The position numbers and the translations under genes were made by a program. Of a stretch of 64,000 bases of DNA, positions 1-8,410 are shown piece by piece. The notes under the pieces were generated by a model, which was given only the letters and a program-made list of their open reading frames with translations, had not been told where the DNA came from and did no database searches. Position 1 is the stretch's first letter. Every line of letters begins with the position of its first letter. The DNA comes from Prevotella sp. (GTDB taxonomy: Bacteria; Bacteroidota; Bacteroidia; Bacteroidales; Bacteroidaceae), in contig JAEETD010000002.1 in the NCBI GenBank assembly GCA_016290175.1, forward strand, positions 24,254-88,253, given 5' to 3'.

Positions 1-1307
1 CTGGTGGTCTTGCGGGTATAGGTGGGCACATCGTCGTTGATGGTTACTTCCAGACGTTTGTTGAGCAGTTCATCGGCCCAGTAGTTGTAGATGGAATCCT
101 CGTTGTCGATGAAGCGTCCAGTGTCAGCCAGTGGCAGACGGATGACCGAAGGCTTGGTGAGTCCGGGAACGACATCACGACGGTATTCAGGATTGAGTGA
201 GCGCAGCATGTCGATATCGAGTCCCAATACGGCAGCTACCTGTTCCAGATGAACATTGCGTCTGACGACGACGGTATCTGTCTGGGCAGGCAGACGGGTG
301 GTCATCGGACAGATATTGTGGTCGCAATAATAGGTCATGATGTAGTTGGCCGCTATGAAGGCTGGCACATAGCCGCGTGTCTCTGCGGGCAGATAGGGGT
401 AGATATACCAATAGTCCTTGTCGGCAGCGGTGAGCACGTCGCCCTCCTGGGTCTTACCTTTTGCAGCACGGGCCCGACGGATGGCCTTGTTGATATTCTC
501 AGGTCCGCAGTTATAGGCGGCAATCACCAGATTCCAGTCACCGAAGATCTTATACAGGGCTTTCAGATAACGGGCAGCAGCATACGATGACTTCACAGGG
601 TCGCGACGCTCGTCGACGAGGGAGTTCAGTTCAAGACCATATTGTTTACCGGTGGCAGGCATAAACTGCCACAGACCGGCAGCTCCCACTCTCGACACGG
701 CTTTCGGGTTCAGCGCCGATTCAATAATAGGCAAGTATTTCAGTTCCAACGGCAGTTGATAGGCCTCCAGCGCTTCTTCGAACACTGGCATATAGAAGTT
801 CATGGCGCCTAACATATAACTGACAGAGTAGCGCAGCCGTCCTGCATAGCGGTCGATGAACTTCTGTACCACATCATTGTAGGCCAGTTCCATGACGGAA
901 GGAATCCTGCTGAGACGTTCGATATAGACCTCACGGGGATAGGTGGGATTGACATCCTTCATCTCGCAGTCATTGGTTCCTGTGAGATAGGTCTTCGACA
1001 TATAGAGGTTCAACAGACTGTCGAGGTCATAGGTCATGGCTTCAGGAAACTCTATGAGTTCCTCGTTACCCTGTTTGTCGGTGACGGTGATTTCGTCCTC
1101 AACGGGAACAACAACGTCATCTTCTTCCTCATCCTCTTCATCGCCATCGTCTTCATCCTCATCATATTCATCTTCTTCCTCCTCGTCTTCATCTTCAATC
1201 ACCACGGGAGTATCCTTAGTGGTCTTTTTCACCACTTGTGCCTCGGCCATGCCTCCTGAACCGATCAGGAACAGGGCGAGTAGTATCCAAAATAGTTTCT
1301 TTCTCAT
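1..1307 (-). CDS. MltD-like membrane-bound lytic murein transglycosylase, 3' end missing
   Basis: The frame runs off the left edge, so about 435 codons are visible and the C-terminus is missing; the ORF track does not list it. A signal peptide (residues 1-23, ending near AEAQ) is followed by an extremely acidic Asp/Glu segment (about 37-66). The transglycosylase SLT domain follows: ESALNP carries the presumed catalytic Glu near residue 196, then GAAGLWQFMPATG and AAYNCGPENINKA. After it, HLEQVAAVLGLDIDMLRSLN looks like a LysM-type glycan-binding repeat. The family cleaves peptidoglycan, leaving 1,6-anhydro ends, in the periplasm. It is the last visible gene of a parA-parB-DUF5683 operon, 16 bp after DUF5683. 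The acidic linker is longer than I would expect for MltD; its role is unknown. Confidence 0.9.
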   Translation of the reverse strand, partial: MRKKLFWILLALFLIGSGGMAEAQVVKKTTKDTPVVIEDEDEEEEDEYDEDEDDGDEEDEEEDDVVVPVEDEITVTDKQGNEELIEFPEAMTYDLDSLLNLYMSKTYLTGTNDCEMKDVNPTYPREVYIERLSRIPSVMELAYNDVVQKFIDRYAGRLRYSVSYMLGAMNFYMPVFEEALEAYQLPLELKYLPIIESALNPKAVSRVGAAGLWQFMPATGKQYGLELNSLVDERRDPVKSSYAAARYLKALYKIFGDWNLVIAAYNCGPENINKAIRRARAAKGKTQEGDVLTAADKDYWYIYPYLPAETRGYVPAFIAANYIMTYYCDHNICPMTTRLPAQTDTVVVRRNVHLEQVAAVLGLDIDMLRSLNPEYRRDVVPGLTKPSVIRLPLADTGRFIDNEDSIYNYWADELLNKRLEVTINDDVPTYTRKTT

Positions 1308-1323
1308 ATTCAATTCTTGTCAC

Positions 1324-2082
1324 TTAAAAGTTTAAACAGCAGTTGAGACCCAACGCACCCGACTGGAGTGGGTTGTTCGACGAACAGTTGTTCATAATGG
1401 TTGGCTCCACCTTCAGACTCAGGTCTTTCGAGATGTCGAATACCGAGAGCTCCGCATCCACGTAGGCATCGATGACAGAGAGGGCGTATACACCTACCAT
1501 CACGAAGAAGCTCAGGTCGCGCCAACGGCGGTACTTGTCCCTACGACTCTTGAAGATGTCCTTATACCGTTGCATATTGCCTTCGGTAATCTTTGCACCT
1601 AAATGCAGATAGGTATTATAGCTGGCAGTGCTCGGGTCGCTGTCCGAGATATCAAGAAAGGCCTGCGAGTAGTCCTTATACATGCTGTTGTTCCAGTTCA
1701 TGGCGTACAGACAGCCCATAAAACCACCATAAATCAGAGGCAGCTTCCAGTATTTCCGGTTATAGATCTGTCCGCCGCCAGGGAACACGATTGCCAGCCA
1801 TAGGGCCCGTTTGGGATCGGGTGTCCATTTGTTCCAGTCTTTTTGCACCTTCAGCGGCGGCGTGGTCTCAACCATCACGCTCAGTTGCTTCTGCAGACTG
1901 TCTGCAAAGAGGCTGTCAGTGACATGGTCCTCAATCATCAGACTGTCGGTATCGCTGCTGATGGTGAAGATACTGTCTTCAGGCACCTCATCAATCTCCT
2001 GTGCGAAGCCGGCAATGGTTGTCAGCAACAGTAGTACGACGGCCACAGACCGTCTGCTTATGATCTGTATAATATGCTTCAA
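1324..2082 (-). CDS. DUF5683 domain protein
   Basis: 252 residues with a signal peptide (residues 1-27, ending GFAQ), an acidic low-complexity region to about residue 85, then the conserved DUF5683 core: a glycine-rich hydrophobic segment (AIVFPGGGQIYNRKYWKLP), a second hydrophobic stretch (GGFMGCLYAMNW) and a third (DLSFFVMVGVYALSVIDAYVDA). This looks like a small envelope protein with short membrane segments. The start ATG overlaps the parB stop by 4 bp (ATGA), so translation is probably coupled. DUF5683 has no assigned biochemical activity that I know of; its place between parB and a murein hydrolase suggests an envelope or division role, but that is inference. Confidence 0.88.
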   Translation of the reverse strand: MKHIIQIISRRSVAVVLLLLTTIAGFAQEIDEVPEDSIFTISSDTDSLMIEDHVTDSLFADSLQKQLSVMVETTPPLKVQKDWNKWTPDPKRALWLAIVFPGGGQIYNRKYWKLPLIYGGFMGCLYAMNWNNSMYKDYSQAFLDISDSDPSTASYNTYLHLGAKITEGNMQRYKDIFKSRRDKYRRWRDLSFFVMVGVYALSVIDAYVDAELSVFDISKDLSLKVEPTIMNNCSSNNPLQSGALGLNCCLNF

Positions 2083-3008
2083 TTTGATATTTTATCGAAA
2101 GTGTTCATGATACGTTCCAGCTCATCGGGGTTCTCGAAACCGATGGTGATTTTCCCTTTCCCCTTGGGGTTGTAGGTCATCTGGATCTTTGTCTGGAACA
2201 GGTCTGTCAGTCGTTTGCGCAAGGCATTGAATTCCTCTGGCAGACGGGCTTTCTGCTCTGCGGTCTTCTTGGCGGTTGGCAGATCGGCACCGTCCTTGAT
2301 GATCTTGACAAGCTCCTCAACCTTGCGTACGGAATAGTTGTTCTTCTGGATATCCTTAAACAACTTGATCTGTGCCGACGGACTCTCGAGAGCCAGTAGG
2401 GCACGGGCGTGACCCATGTCTATCTCATGGTTCTTCAGTGCCATCTGTATCTGTGCGGGCAGTTTTAGCAGGCGTAGGAAATTGGTGACGGAGGTGCGGC
2501 TCTTACCCACACGCTCTGAAATTCTCTCCTGTGTCATGCCGATGGCGTCGGCCATGTGCTGGTAGGCAAGGGCTATCTCAATAGCATTCAGGTCCTCTCG
2601 CTGGATATTCTCCACCAATGCCATTTCCATCACACCCTCGTCCTCTACCGTACGGATATAGGCGGGGATGCTCGTCAACCCTGCAGTCTTGGCAGCTCTC
2701 CAACGTCGTTCTCCTGCTATAATCTGGTATTTGCCATCGCTCATTTGGCGCAGCGTGATAGGGGTGATGATACCGATTTCACGGATGCTGTTGGCCAGTT
2801 CCTCCAATGCCTCCTCATCAAATTCCCGACGAGGCTGGTTGGGGTTTGACATGATTTTCTCGATAGCTATCTCGTTGAGGTTCGAACTGCCCTCCGTCTC
2901 AACATCCTTCGTGTTGATCAGGGCGTCCAAGCCTTTGCCTTTGCCATCTCCAATATTATCCAGGCCTCTGCCCAGGACATTACGGTCGTATTTTTTGCGT
3001 ACAGCCAT
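2079..3008 (-). CDS. parB: Chromosome partitioning protein ParB
   Basis: 309 residues, normal for chromosomal ParB. The ParB/Spo0J N-terminal nuclease-like (CTPase) domain spans about 45-135, with the conserved ENIQREDLNAIE and GERRWRAAK motifs. The central helix-turn-helix (about 140-205; MTQERISERVGKSRTSVTNFLRLL) binds parS, and the C-terminal about 60 residues form the dimerisation region. ParB loads on parS and works with ParA in origin segregation. It lies 29 bp after parA and overlaps DUF5683 by 4 bp. I did not locate a parS site by eye. Confidence 0.95.
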   Translation of the reverse strand: MAVRKKYDRNVLGRGLDNIGDGKGKGLDALINTKDVETEGSSNLNEIAIEKIMSNPNQPRREFDEEALEELANSIREIGIITPITLRQMSDGKYQIIAGERRWRAAKTAGLTSIPAYIRTVEDEGVMEMALVENIQREDLNAIEIALAYQHMADAIGMTQERISERVGKSRTSVTNFLRLLKLPAQIQMALKNHEIDMGHARALLALESPSAQIKLFKDIQKNNYSVRKVEELVKIIKDGADLPTAKKTAEQKARLPEEFNALRKRLTDLFQTKIQMTYNPKGKGKITIGFENPDELERIMNTFDKISN

Positions 3009-3037
3009 TTTCTTATGTGTTGTTTCTGTTTGTGATT

Positions 3038-3802
3038 CTAGCTATTCTTACTGATAATCTCCTTGGCGAGTGCCAGATGGTTCTTGCTACCCGTTGAGTC
3101 GGCATCGTAGAGGATGACGGGCAGACCGTGGCTTGGACTCTCCGACAGTTTCACGTTCCTTTGGATGACGGTCTTGAATACCAGCTCCTGGAAATGGCGC
3201 TTTACCTCATCGTAGATTTGGTTGGCCAGTCTGAGACGACTGTCGTACATTGTCAGCAGGAAACCTTCAATCTCCAGGGAGGGGTTCAGCTTGTTCTTGA
3301 TGATCTTGATGGTGTTAAGCAACTTGCTGATGCCCTCCAGTGCGAAGTACTCACACTGCACAGGGATAATCACCGAGTCGGCTGCCGAGAGGGCATTCAC
3401 GGTGATAAGACCCAGCGAGGGTGAGCAGTCGATGAGGATATAGTCGTAGTCTGCGCGTATCGGCTCCAGCAGTTGGCGCAGGATCTTTTCACGGTTCTCC
3501 ATGTTCAGCATCTCGATTTCGGCACCCACAAGGTCAATATGGCTGGGGATGATGTCGAGATTGTCGATATCTGTGGTGTAGATGGCGTCTCTGACATCGG
3601 CTTTGTTGACGATACACTCATAGAGGGAGCATTCCACTTCCTTGATATTCACGCCCAGACCGCTGGAGGCGTTGGCCTGAGGGTCGGCGTCGACAATCAG
3701 CACGCTCTTCTCCAGGGTAGCCAGCGAGGCACCGAGATTCATGGTGGTAGTAGTCTTTCCGACACCGCCTTTTTGGTTCGCTAATGCAATAATCTTACCC
3801 AT
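3038..3802 (-). CDS. parA: Chromosome partitioning ATPase ParA (Soj)
   Basis: 254 residues. The deviant Walker A (KGGVGKTTTTMN, residues about 10-21) is at the N-terminus as expected for chromosomal Soj-type ParA without a plasmid-type DNA-binding extension. Walker A' (VLIVDADPQANAS) and Walker B (YILIDCSPSLGLIT) follow. It is an ATP-dependent DNA-binding dimer that positions ParB-parS complexes. First gene of the parA-parB-DUF5683-MltD operon, with a TAnnTTTG promoter about 42 bp upstream and diverging from surE. Confidence 0.96.
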   Translation of the reverse strand: MGKIIALANQKGGVGKTTTTMNLGASLATLEKSVLIVDADPQANASSGLGVNIKEVECSLYECIVNKADVRDAIYTTDIDNLDIIPSHIDLVGAEIEMLNMENREKILRQLLEPIRADYDYILIDCSPSLGLITVNALSAADSVIIPVQCEYFALEGISKLLNTIKIIKNKLNPSLEIEGFLLTMYDSRLRLANQIYDEVKRHFQELVFKTVIQRNVKLSESPSHGLPVILYDADSTGSKNHLALAKEIISKNS

Positions 3803-3843
3803 ATAATTTTAGTTTACCTTATTTTTAATTGAAAATTTGGGCA

Positions 3844-3851
3844 CAAAGTTA
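3844..3851 (-). promoter_or_regulatory. Promoter -7 box of the parA operon
   Basis: On the minus strand the sequence reads TAACTTTG, matching the Bacteroidales primary-sigma -7 consensus TAnnTTTG, about 42 bp before the parA ATG. The divergent surE box lies 44 bp away. Confidence 0.75.
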
Positions 3852-3894
3852 CACATTTCTTGTGAGAAAACACGTCGTTTTAAACCTTTTTTCG

Positions 3895-3902
3895 TACTTT
3901 TG
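3895..3902 (+). promoter_or_regulatory. Promoter -7 box of surE-lpxB-DUF5020
   Basis: TACTTTTG, matching TAnnTTTG, ends 21 bp before the surE ATG, which predicts a leader of about 15 nt. Confidence 0.78.
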
Positions 3903-3923
3903 CAGCGAAAACAATGATATTTT

Positions 3924-4691
3924 ATGGAAATTAAACGACCTCTATTGCTCATTTCCAACGATGACGGTTATCTGTCGAAGGGCATCCGGTGCCTTGCCGA
4001 GATGCTGTCTGATATGGGTGACATTATCGTCTGTGCCCCTGACGATGCCCGCAGCGGCTATTCCTGCGCCTTCTCGGCCACCATCCCCCTCCGCCTCCAG
4101 ATGCGCGAACAACGTGAGGGTGTTGAGATCTGGTCCTGCAACGGTACACCCGTCGACTGCGTGAAGCTGGCACTCTCTGAGATCTGTCCGCGTCGGCCTG
4201 ATATGGTCATCGGTGGCATCAACCATGGCGACAACGCTTCTGTCAATGCCCATTACAGCGGTACGATGGGAGTTACGCTCGAAGGCTGTATGAAATACAT
4301 CCCCTCAGTGGCCTTTTCGCTCTGCGACCATCGCGAAGATGCCGACTTCGAACCCCTCCGCCCCTATATCCGTAACATCACGGCCCAGGTGCTCAAAGAT
4401 GGCCTGCCTCAGGGCGTCTGCCTCAATGTCAATTTCCCCGTCGCCCCCATGTTCCAGGGCGTGAAGGTCTGTCGTATGGCTCCAGGCACCTGGTTCAACG
4501 AGGTGTCGAAGTGTCATCATCCCCGAGGCTATGACTATTGGTGGATGGTAGGCCATTACCGCAACGATGAGCCTGAGGCCGAAGATACAGACCGCTGGGC
4601 CCTCGATCATGGCTATGTGGCCATCACTCCTACCCAGATCGACCTCACAGCCTACTCCGCTTTCGACCTCCTTAACAGTTGGGAATTATGA
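3924..4691 (+). CDS. surE: 5'/3'-nucleotidase SurE
   Basis: 255 residues. The metal-binding N-terminal motif (LLISNDDGYLSKGI, Asp13-Asp14) and the GGINHGDNA and HYSGTMGVTLEG motifs identify the SurE survival-protein family. SurE hydrolyses nucleoside 5'- and 3'-monophosphates with a divalent metal. Another ATG just upstream (ATGATATTTT) stops after a few codons. The stop overlaps the lpxB ATG (ATGA), linking it translationally to lipid A synthesis. Confidence 0.95.
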   Translation: MEIKRPLLLISNDDGYLSKGIRCLAEMLSDMGDIIVCAPDDARSGYSCAFSATIPLRLQMREQREGVEIWSCNGTPVDCVKLALSEICPRRPDMVIGGINHGDNASVNAHYSGTMGVTLEGCMKYIPSVAFSLCDHREDADFEPLRPYIRNITAQVLKDGLPQGVCLNVNFPVAPMFQGVKVCRMAPGTWFNEVSKCHHPRGYDYWWMVGHYRNDEPEAEDTDRWALDHGYVAITPTQIDLTAYSAFDLLNSWEL

Positions 4692-5806
4692 AGTACTATC
4701 TGATAGTCGGTGAAGCCTCGGGCGACCTCCATGCTTCGCATCTGATGCAGTCATTGAAGAATCTTGACGCCAATGCGCAGTTCAGATTCTTTGGTGGCGA
4801 CCTGATGAAGGCGGTGGGTGGAACCTGCGTTCGCCACTATCGCGACCTCGCCTATATGGGTTTCGTTCCTGTTCTTCTTCACTTGCCTACGATACTGAGG
4901 AATATGCAGATGTGCAAGGATGATATCGTCTCCTGGCAACCTGATTGCGTCATCCTCGTCGACTATCCAGGCTTTAATCTGAAGATAGCGAAGTTTGTAA
5001 AATCTAAGACAAACATACCCGTCTATTATTACATCTCCCCGAAAATCTGGGCATGGAAAGAGTACCGCATCAAGAATATCAAGCGCGATGTCGACGAGCT
5101 CTTCTCCATTCTGCCCTTCGAGGTCGATTTCTTTGAAGGCAAGCACCATTATCCCATTCACTACGTGGGTAATCCCACCGCTGCCGAGGTGCGCGAGTTT
5201 TTGTTTGAAACAAAGAGTGAAGAGTTTAGTTCTTCACTAAAAATAATCGCTCTGCTGGCGGGGAGCCGCCAGCAGGAGATCAAGGACAATCTCCCTGCGA
5301 TGCTGGAGGCCGTGAAACCCTATGAGACTGATTATCAGATTATCCTCGCTGGGGCTCCTGGTATCGCCCCCGACTATTATGCACAATTCATCGAAGGAGA
5401 GAATGTGCAGATTGTTTATAACCAGACTTACGACCTGCTTTCCAAGGCCCATGCTGCCCTCGTCACCAGTGGCACCGCTACTCTCGAGACCTGTCTTTTC
5501 CGGGTGCCGCAGGTGGTATGCTACAAGCTCCCCCTCCCTGTGATTGCTGATTATGTACGTCGTCATCTGATAAAAGTAAAATATGTATCCTTGGTCAATC
5601 TCATTGCCGATCGCGAGGTGGTCACAGAACTCCTGGGACGTACCTTCACCGTCGACCGTATCCGTTGCGAACTCGACAAGATCCTCTCCGGCCCTGCCCG
5701 CTCTGCTATGCTGAAAGGCTATGAAGAGGTCAGCCGTCGCCTCGGAGACCAGATTGCTCCCGACAACGCCGCAAATATAATCATAGAAAAAATAAAAAGA
5801 ATATGA
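4688..5806 (+). CDS. lpxB: Lipid-A-disaccharide synthase LpxB
   Basis: 372 residues from the ATG at 4688; the ORF track extends to a TTG at 4679, but the ATGA overlap with surE and the family N-terminus (MKYYLIVGEASGD) support 4688. Motifs are GEASGDLHASHL, YYISPKIWAWKEYR, LLAGSRQQEI and VTSGTATLETCL (GT19 family). LpxB joins UDP-2,3-diacylglucosamine to lipid X, giving the lipid A disaccharide at the inner membrane. It is between surE and DUF5020, with ATGA overlaps at both ends. Confidence 0.96.
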   Translation: MKYYLIVGEASGDLHASHLMQSLKNLDANAQFRFFGGDLMKAVGGTCVRHYRDLAYMGFVPVLLHLPTILRNMQMCKDDIVSWQPDCVILVDYPGFNLKIAKFVKSKTNIPVYYYISPKIWAWKEYRIKNIKRDVDELFSILPFEVDFFEGKHHYPIHYVGNPTAAEVREFLFETKSEEFSSSLKIIALLAGSRQQEIKDNLPAMLEAVKPYETDYQIILAGAPGIAPDYYAQFIEGENVQIVYNQTYDLLSKAHAALVTSGTATLETCLFRVPQVVCYKLPLPVIADYVRRHLIKVKYVSLVNLIADREVVTELLGRTFTVDRIRCELDKILSGPARSAMLKGYEEVSRRLGDQIAPDNAANIIIEKIKRI

Positions 5807-6516
5807 ACATGAAAAAAATCCTTTCCCTTTCTCTCCTGGCCTTCGCCGCTCTCACGGCCAACGCCCAGAACATTCAGTTGCATTACGACTTCGGTCGTAA
5901 CCTCTATCCTGATGAGGAATCCACGCGTCAGAAAGTCACCGTCACCCTCGAGCAGTTCAAGGCCGACAACTGGGGCTCTTGGTACTACTTCGTCGACATT
6001 GACCTTAGCCGCAAGGAGACTCTCGGTGCCTATACGGAGATTTCCCGTGAATTTAACCTCGTCAAGAAACTGCCCCTTGCCCTTCACGTCGAGTATGATG
6101 GCGGCCTGGGTTCCCGTTCTGGTAGCTACCAGCAGGCTGCTCTTGCTGGTATCACCTACAACGGCAATACGCCCAACTACACCGCCACTTGGTCATTACA
6201 GTTGCTCTACAAGCGCTTTTTCAAGAACTACGATTTCAATTCTGCCTACAACAGCATGCAGCTGACGGGTGTGTGGGGTGTCCATTTCTTCGATCGCAAG
6301 ATGTCATTCTCTGGCTTCATCGATTTCTGGCGCGGACAGAAGGCCGACGGTCATGGGCAGCTCGTCATCCTCTCAGAGCCACAGCTATGGTATAACTTCA
6401 CCGAGCACTTCAGCGTAGGTTCCGAGGTGGAGATCAGCAACAACTTCATCTATAACACCGTCAACGACAAAACCTTCTTCGTCAATCCCACTATTGGCGT
6501 CAAGTGGAACTTTTAA
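5803..6516 (+). CDS. DUF5020 outer membrane beta-barrel protein (Tsx-like)
   Basis: 237 residues with a signal peptide (cleavage near ANAQ, residue about 22). The rest is rich in alternating aromatic/polar residues typical of beta-strands (NWGSWYYFVDIDLS, LQLLYKRFFKNYDF) and ends in an aromatic residue (GVKWNF), as outer-membrane barrels do. DUF5020 belongs to the Tsx-like nucleoside channel group. Its position after the nucleotidase SurE fits nucleoside handling, but that is inference. The start overlaps the lpxB stop (ATGA); a second in-frame ATG is two codons later. Confidence 0.88.
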   Translation: MNMKKILSLSLLAFAALTANAQNIQLHYDFGRNLYPDEESTRQKVTVTLEQFKADNWGSWYYFVDIDLSRKETLGAYTEISREFNLVKKLPLALHVEYDGGLGSRSGSYQQAALAGITYNGNTPNYTATWSLQLLYKRFFKNYDFNSAYNSMQLTGVWGVHFFDRKMSFSGFIDFWRGQKADGHGQLVILSEPQLWYNFTEHFSVGSEVEISNNFIYNTVNDKTFFVNPTIGVKWNF

Positions 6517-6521
6517 CAAAA

Positions 6522-6540
6522 GTAAAACAACTTGTTTTAC
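6522..6540. repeat. 19-bp perfect palindrome, copy 1
   Basis: GTAAAACAA-C-TTGTTTTAC, 5 bp after the DUF5020 stop. With copy 2 at 6588-6606 it lies in the gap between convergent genes. Each arm is 9 bp. There is no T-tract clearly beyond the stem, so it could be a weak bidirectional terminator or a dimeric protein-binding site. Confidence 0.7.
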
Positions 6541-6587
6541 TGTCAATAGGATGCCTTTAAAAACTGAATAAGGTGCCTTTAAATATA

Positions 6588-6606
6588 GTAAAACAAGTTG
6601 TTTTAC
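6588..6606. repeat. 19-bp perfect palindrome, copy 2
   Basis: GTAAAACAA-G-TTGTTTTAC, identical to copy 1 except for the centre base, 66 bp further on. Between them ATGCCTTTAAAAA and GTGCCTTTAAATA form a degenerate direct repeat. A half-site-like GTAAAACGTT occurs at 6651-6660. The remaining gap to 6751 contains no ORF. Confidence 0.7.
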
Positions 6607-6751
6607 AGAGAGTGATGGTGGTGTAAGATTGCTAATAACCTACACTCAATGTAAAACGTTGACTGTAAGACTGATAGGGCTAAAAGTGTAGGATTCAGGG
6701 GGAACTGACAAAAAGAAAAAAGAATTCAAATGAGTGGCTGGTTGTCGAATT

Positions 6752-7522
6752 TTATTGCTGCTCTTTTTCCAGGACGAGCTGGCGCATGTTTTTCAGCAGG
6801 TCGCTGGCGAAGATGAAGTCGGTGAGGCGCTGGTTGTCGGAGTGCATGATCTGGCTGCTGATGCCTTGCCACTCCTTGTGGCCTTCGTAGATGAAGATGA
6901 TATTCTCGCCAATACCCATCACGGAGTTCATGTCGTGGGTATTGATGATGGTGGTCATGTTGAATTCCTTCGTGATGCTGTGCAGCAGGTCGTCGATGAC
7001 GAGTGAGGTCTTGGGGTCGAGGCCGGAGTTAGGTTCGTCGCAGAAGAGGTACTTGGGATTCAGGGCGATGGCGCGGGCGATGGCCACGCGCTTCTGCATA
7101 CCACCAGACAACTCTCCAGGGAACTTCTCCTCAGCCCCCACGAGATTCACGCGGTCCAGACAGTCCATAGCCCGTTTGGTGCGCTCGCGGAGCGTCATTG
7201 TCGAGAACATATCCAAGGGGAACATCACGTTTTCCAATACCGTCAGCGAGTCGAACAGGGCGGCACTCTGGAAGATCATGCCCATCTCACGACGCATGTA
7301 TACCTTCTCTTTCTTCGACATGGCCACGAAGTCGCGCCCGTCGTAGAGCACCTGTCCGCTTGTGGGGTCCAGCAGTCCCACGAGGTTCTTCATCAGCACG
7401 GTCTTGCCAGAACCGCTCTGACCGATAATGAGGTTGGTCTTGCCGTCCTCAAACACGGTGTTGATTCCCTCCAGCACCGTCTTGTCATCGAAACACTTGG
7501 TCAGTTCCTTTACTTCTATCAT
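6752..7522 (-). CDS. mlaF: ABC transporter ATPase, MlaF family
   Basis: 256 residues. Walker A GQSGSGKTVLMKN, ABC signature LSGGMQKRVAIARAI and Walker B YLFCDEPNSGLDP are intact, and the H-loop histidine is in INTHDMNS. Its pairing with an MlaE-type permease places it in the Mla/Ttg2 phospholipid transport system that keeps outer-membrane lipid asymmetry. It overlaps mlaE by 4 bp. No MCE-domain MlaD partner is visible downstream; in this organism it must lie elsewhere. Confidence 0.92.
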   Translation of the reverse strand: MIEVKELTKCFDDKTVLEGINTVFEDGKTNLIIGQSGSGKTVLMKNLVGLLDPTSGQVLYDGRDFVAMSKKEKVYMRREMGMIFQSAALFDSLTVLENVMFPLDMFSTMTLRERTKRAMDCLDRVNLVGAEEKFPGELSGGMQKRVAIARAIALNPKYLFCDEPNSGLDPKTSLVIDDLLHSITKEFNMTTIINTHDMNSVMGIGENIIFIYEGHKEWQGISSQIMHSDNQRLTDFIFASDLLKNMRQLVLEKEQQ

Positions 7523-8265
7523 GACAGCAACTGGGTTAGGAAGACATCGCTGAAGAGTATCAGCACACTTGATGTGACGACAGCATCCGTAGAGGCTTTG
7601 CCCACGTTCACGCTACCACCCTCGACGGTATAGCCGCAAAAGGCGGGAACACTCGATATGATAAAGGCAAAGAACTGGCTCTTGATGATCGACATCCACA
7701 TGAACCACGCCTTGAATTGGTGCTGCAGACCCAAGGTCAGGTCGTCAGGAGGCAGCACATGGCCTATGTAGGCAGTGGCGTAGGCACCCAGGATACCCGT
7801 GGCTGACGAGAAGATCACCAGGAAGGGCATGATGGTGAGCATACCCATGATTTTAGGCAGGATAAGGTAACAGGCAGAGTTCACACCCATGATGTCCAGG
7901 GCGTCGATCTGCTGCGTGACACGCATGGTGCCCAGCTCCGATGCGATGTTCGACCCCACCTTACCGGCCAGGATCAGACACATGATGGAACTCGAGAACT
8001 CCAGCAACAGGATTTCGCGTGTGGTATAGCCGCTCACCCAGCGGGGCATCCACGGACTCTGGATGTTCAGCTTCATCTGGATGCAGATCACGGCACCGAT
8101 AAAGAACGAGATGAGCAGCACGATGCCGATGGAGTTCACGCCTAACTGCGCCATCTCCTTTACATACGATTTGAAGAACATGCGCATGCGCTCGGGAACG
8201 GAAAAAGTGCGCCCCATCAGTTGGACGTAGCGTCCGAATATGGCCAGATATTTGATGATGATCAT
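7519..8265 (-). CDS. mlaE: ABC permease, MlaE family
   Basis: 248 residues with several hydrophobic segments (IGIVLLISFFIGAVICIQM, IMGMLTIMPFLVIFSSATGILG, SSVLILFSDVFLTQLL) and the MlaE motif ELGTMRVTQQIDALDIMGVN. This is the inner-membrane permease of the phospholipid transporter. It is the first gene of the mlaE-mlaF operon, with a TACCTTTG promoter about 25 bp upstream, diverging from lptB. Confidence 0.92.
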   Translation of the reverse strand: MIIIKYLAIFGRYVQLMGRTFSVPERMRMFFKSYVKEMAQLGVNSIGIVLLISFFIGAVICIQMKLNIQSPWMPRWVSGYTTREILLLEFSSSIMCLILAGKVGSNIASELGTMRVTQQIDALDIMGVNSACYLILPKIMGMLTIMPFLVIFSSATGILGAYATAYIGHVLPPDDLTLGLQHQFKAWFMWMSIIKSQFFAFIISSVPAFCGYTVEGGSVNVGKASTDAVVTSSVLILFSDVFLTQLLS

Positions 8266-8290
8266 CTCTTTGTCTTGTCTTTATCGCCCG

Positions 8291-8298
8291 CAAAGGTA
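8291..8298 (-). promoter_or_regulatory. Promoter -7 box of mlaE-mlaF
   Basis: Minus strand TACCTTTG, 25 bp before the mlaE ATG. The (GTGAAAA)4 array starts 10 bp further upstream in the -33 area. Confidence 0.78.
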
Positions 8299-8307
8299 CG
8301 AAAAAAA

Positions 8308-8335
8308 GTGAAAAGTGAAAAGTGAAAAGTGAAAA
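8308..8335. repeat. Heptamer array (GTGAAAA)x4
   Basis: Four perfect tandem copies of GTGAAAA, followed by ATTTGCTGCCGC. The same junction of GTGAAAA repeats with AATTTGCTGCCGC recurs at 15044-15071. The array lies between the divergent mlaE and lptB promoters and would change their spacing if copy number varied. Confidence 0.85.
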
Positions 8336-8355
8336 ATTTGCTGCCGCACGTAAAA

Positions 8356-8390
8356 ATTATGCATGATGCATTATGAATTATGAATTATTT
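8356..8390. repeat. Degenerate heptamer array (ATTATGA-type) x5
   Basis: Reads ATTATGC-ATGATGC-ATTATGA-ATTATGA-ATTATTT directly upstream of the lptB -7 box. It is the same AT-rich heptamer type as at 52555 and 55281 and overlaps the expected -33 region of lptB. Confidence 0.75.
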
Positions 8391-8393
8391 TTG

Positions 8394-8401
8394 TAACTTT
8401 G
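8394..8401 (+). promoter_or_regulatory. Promoter -7 box of lptB
   Basis: TAACTTTG ends 9 bp before the lptB ATG, so the transcript should begin at or within a few bases of the start codon (leaderless or nearly so). Confidence 0.78.
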
Positions 8402-8410
8402 CGGTCGATT

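Noticed and set aside
1036-1335. Poly-serine ORF on the plus strand
   Set aside because: Antisense reading of the Asp/Glu-rich linker of the MltD-like gene; the opposite frame is a clear protein.
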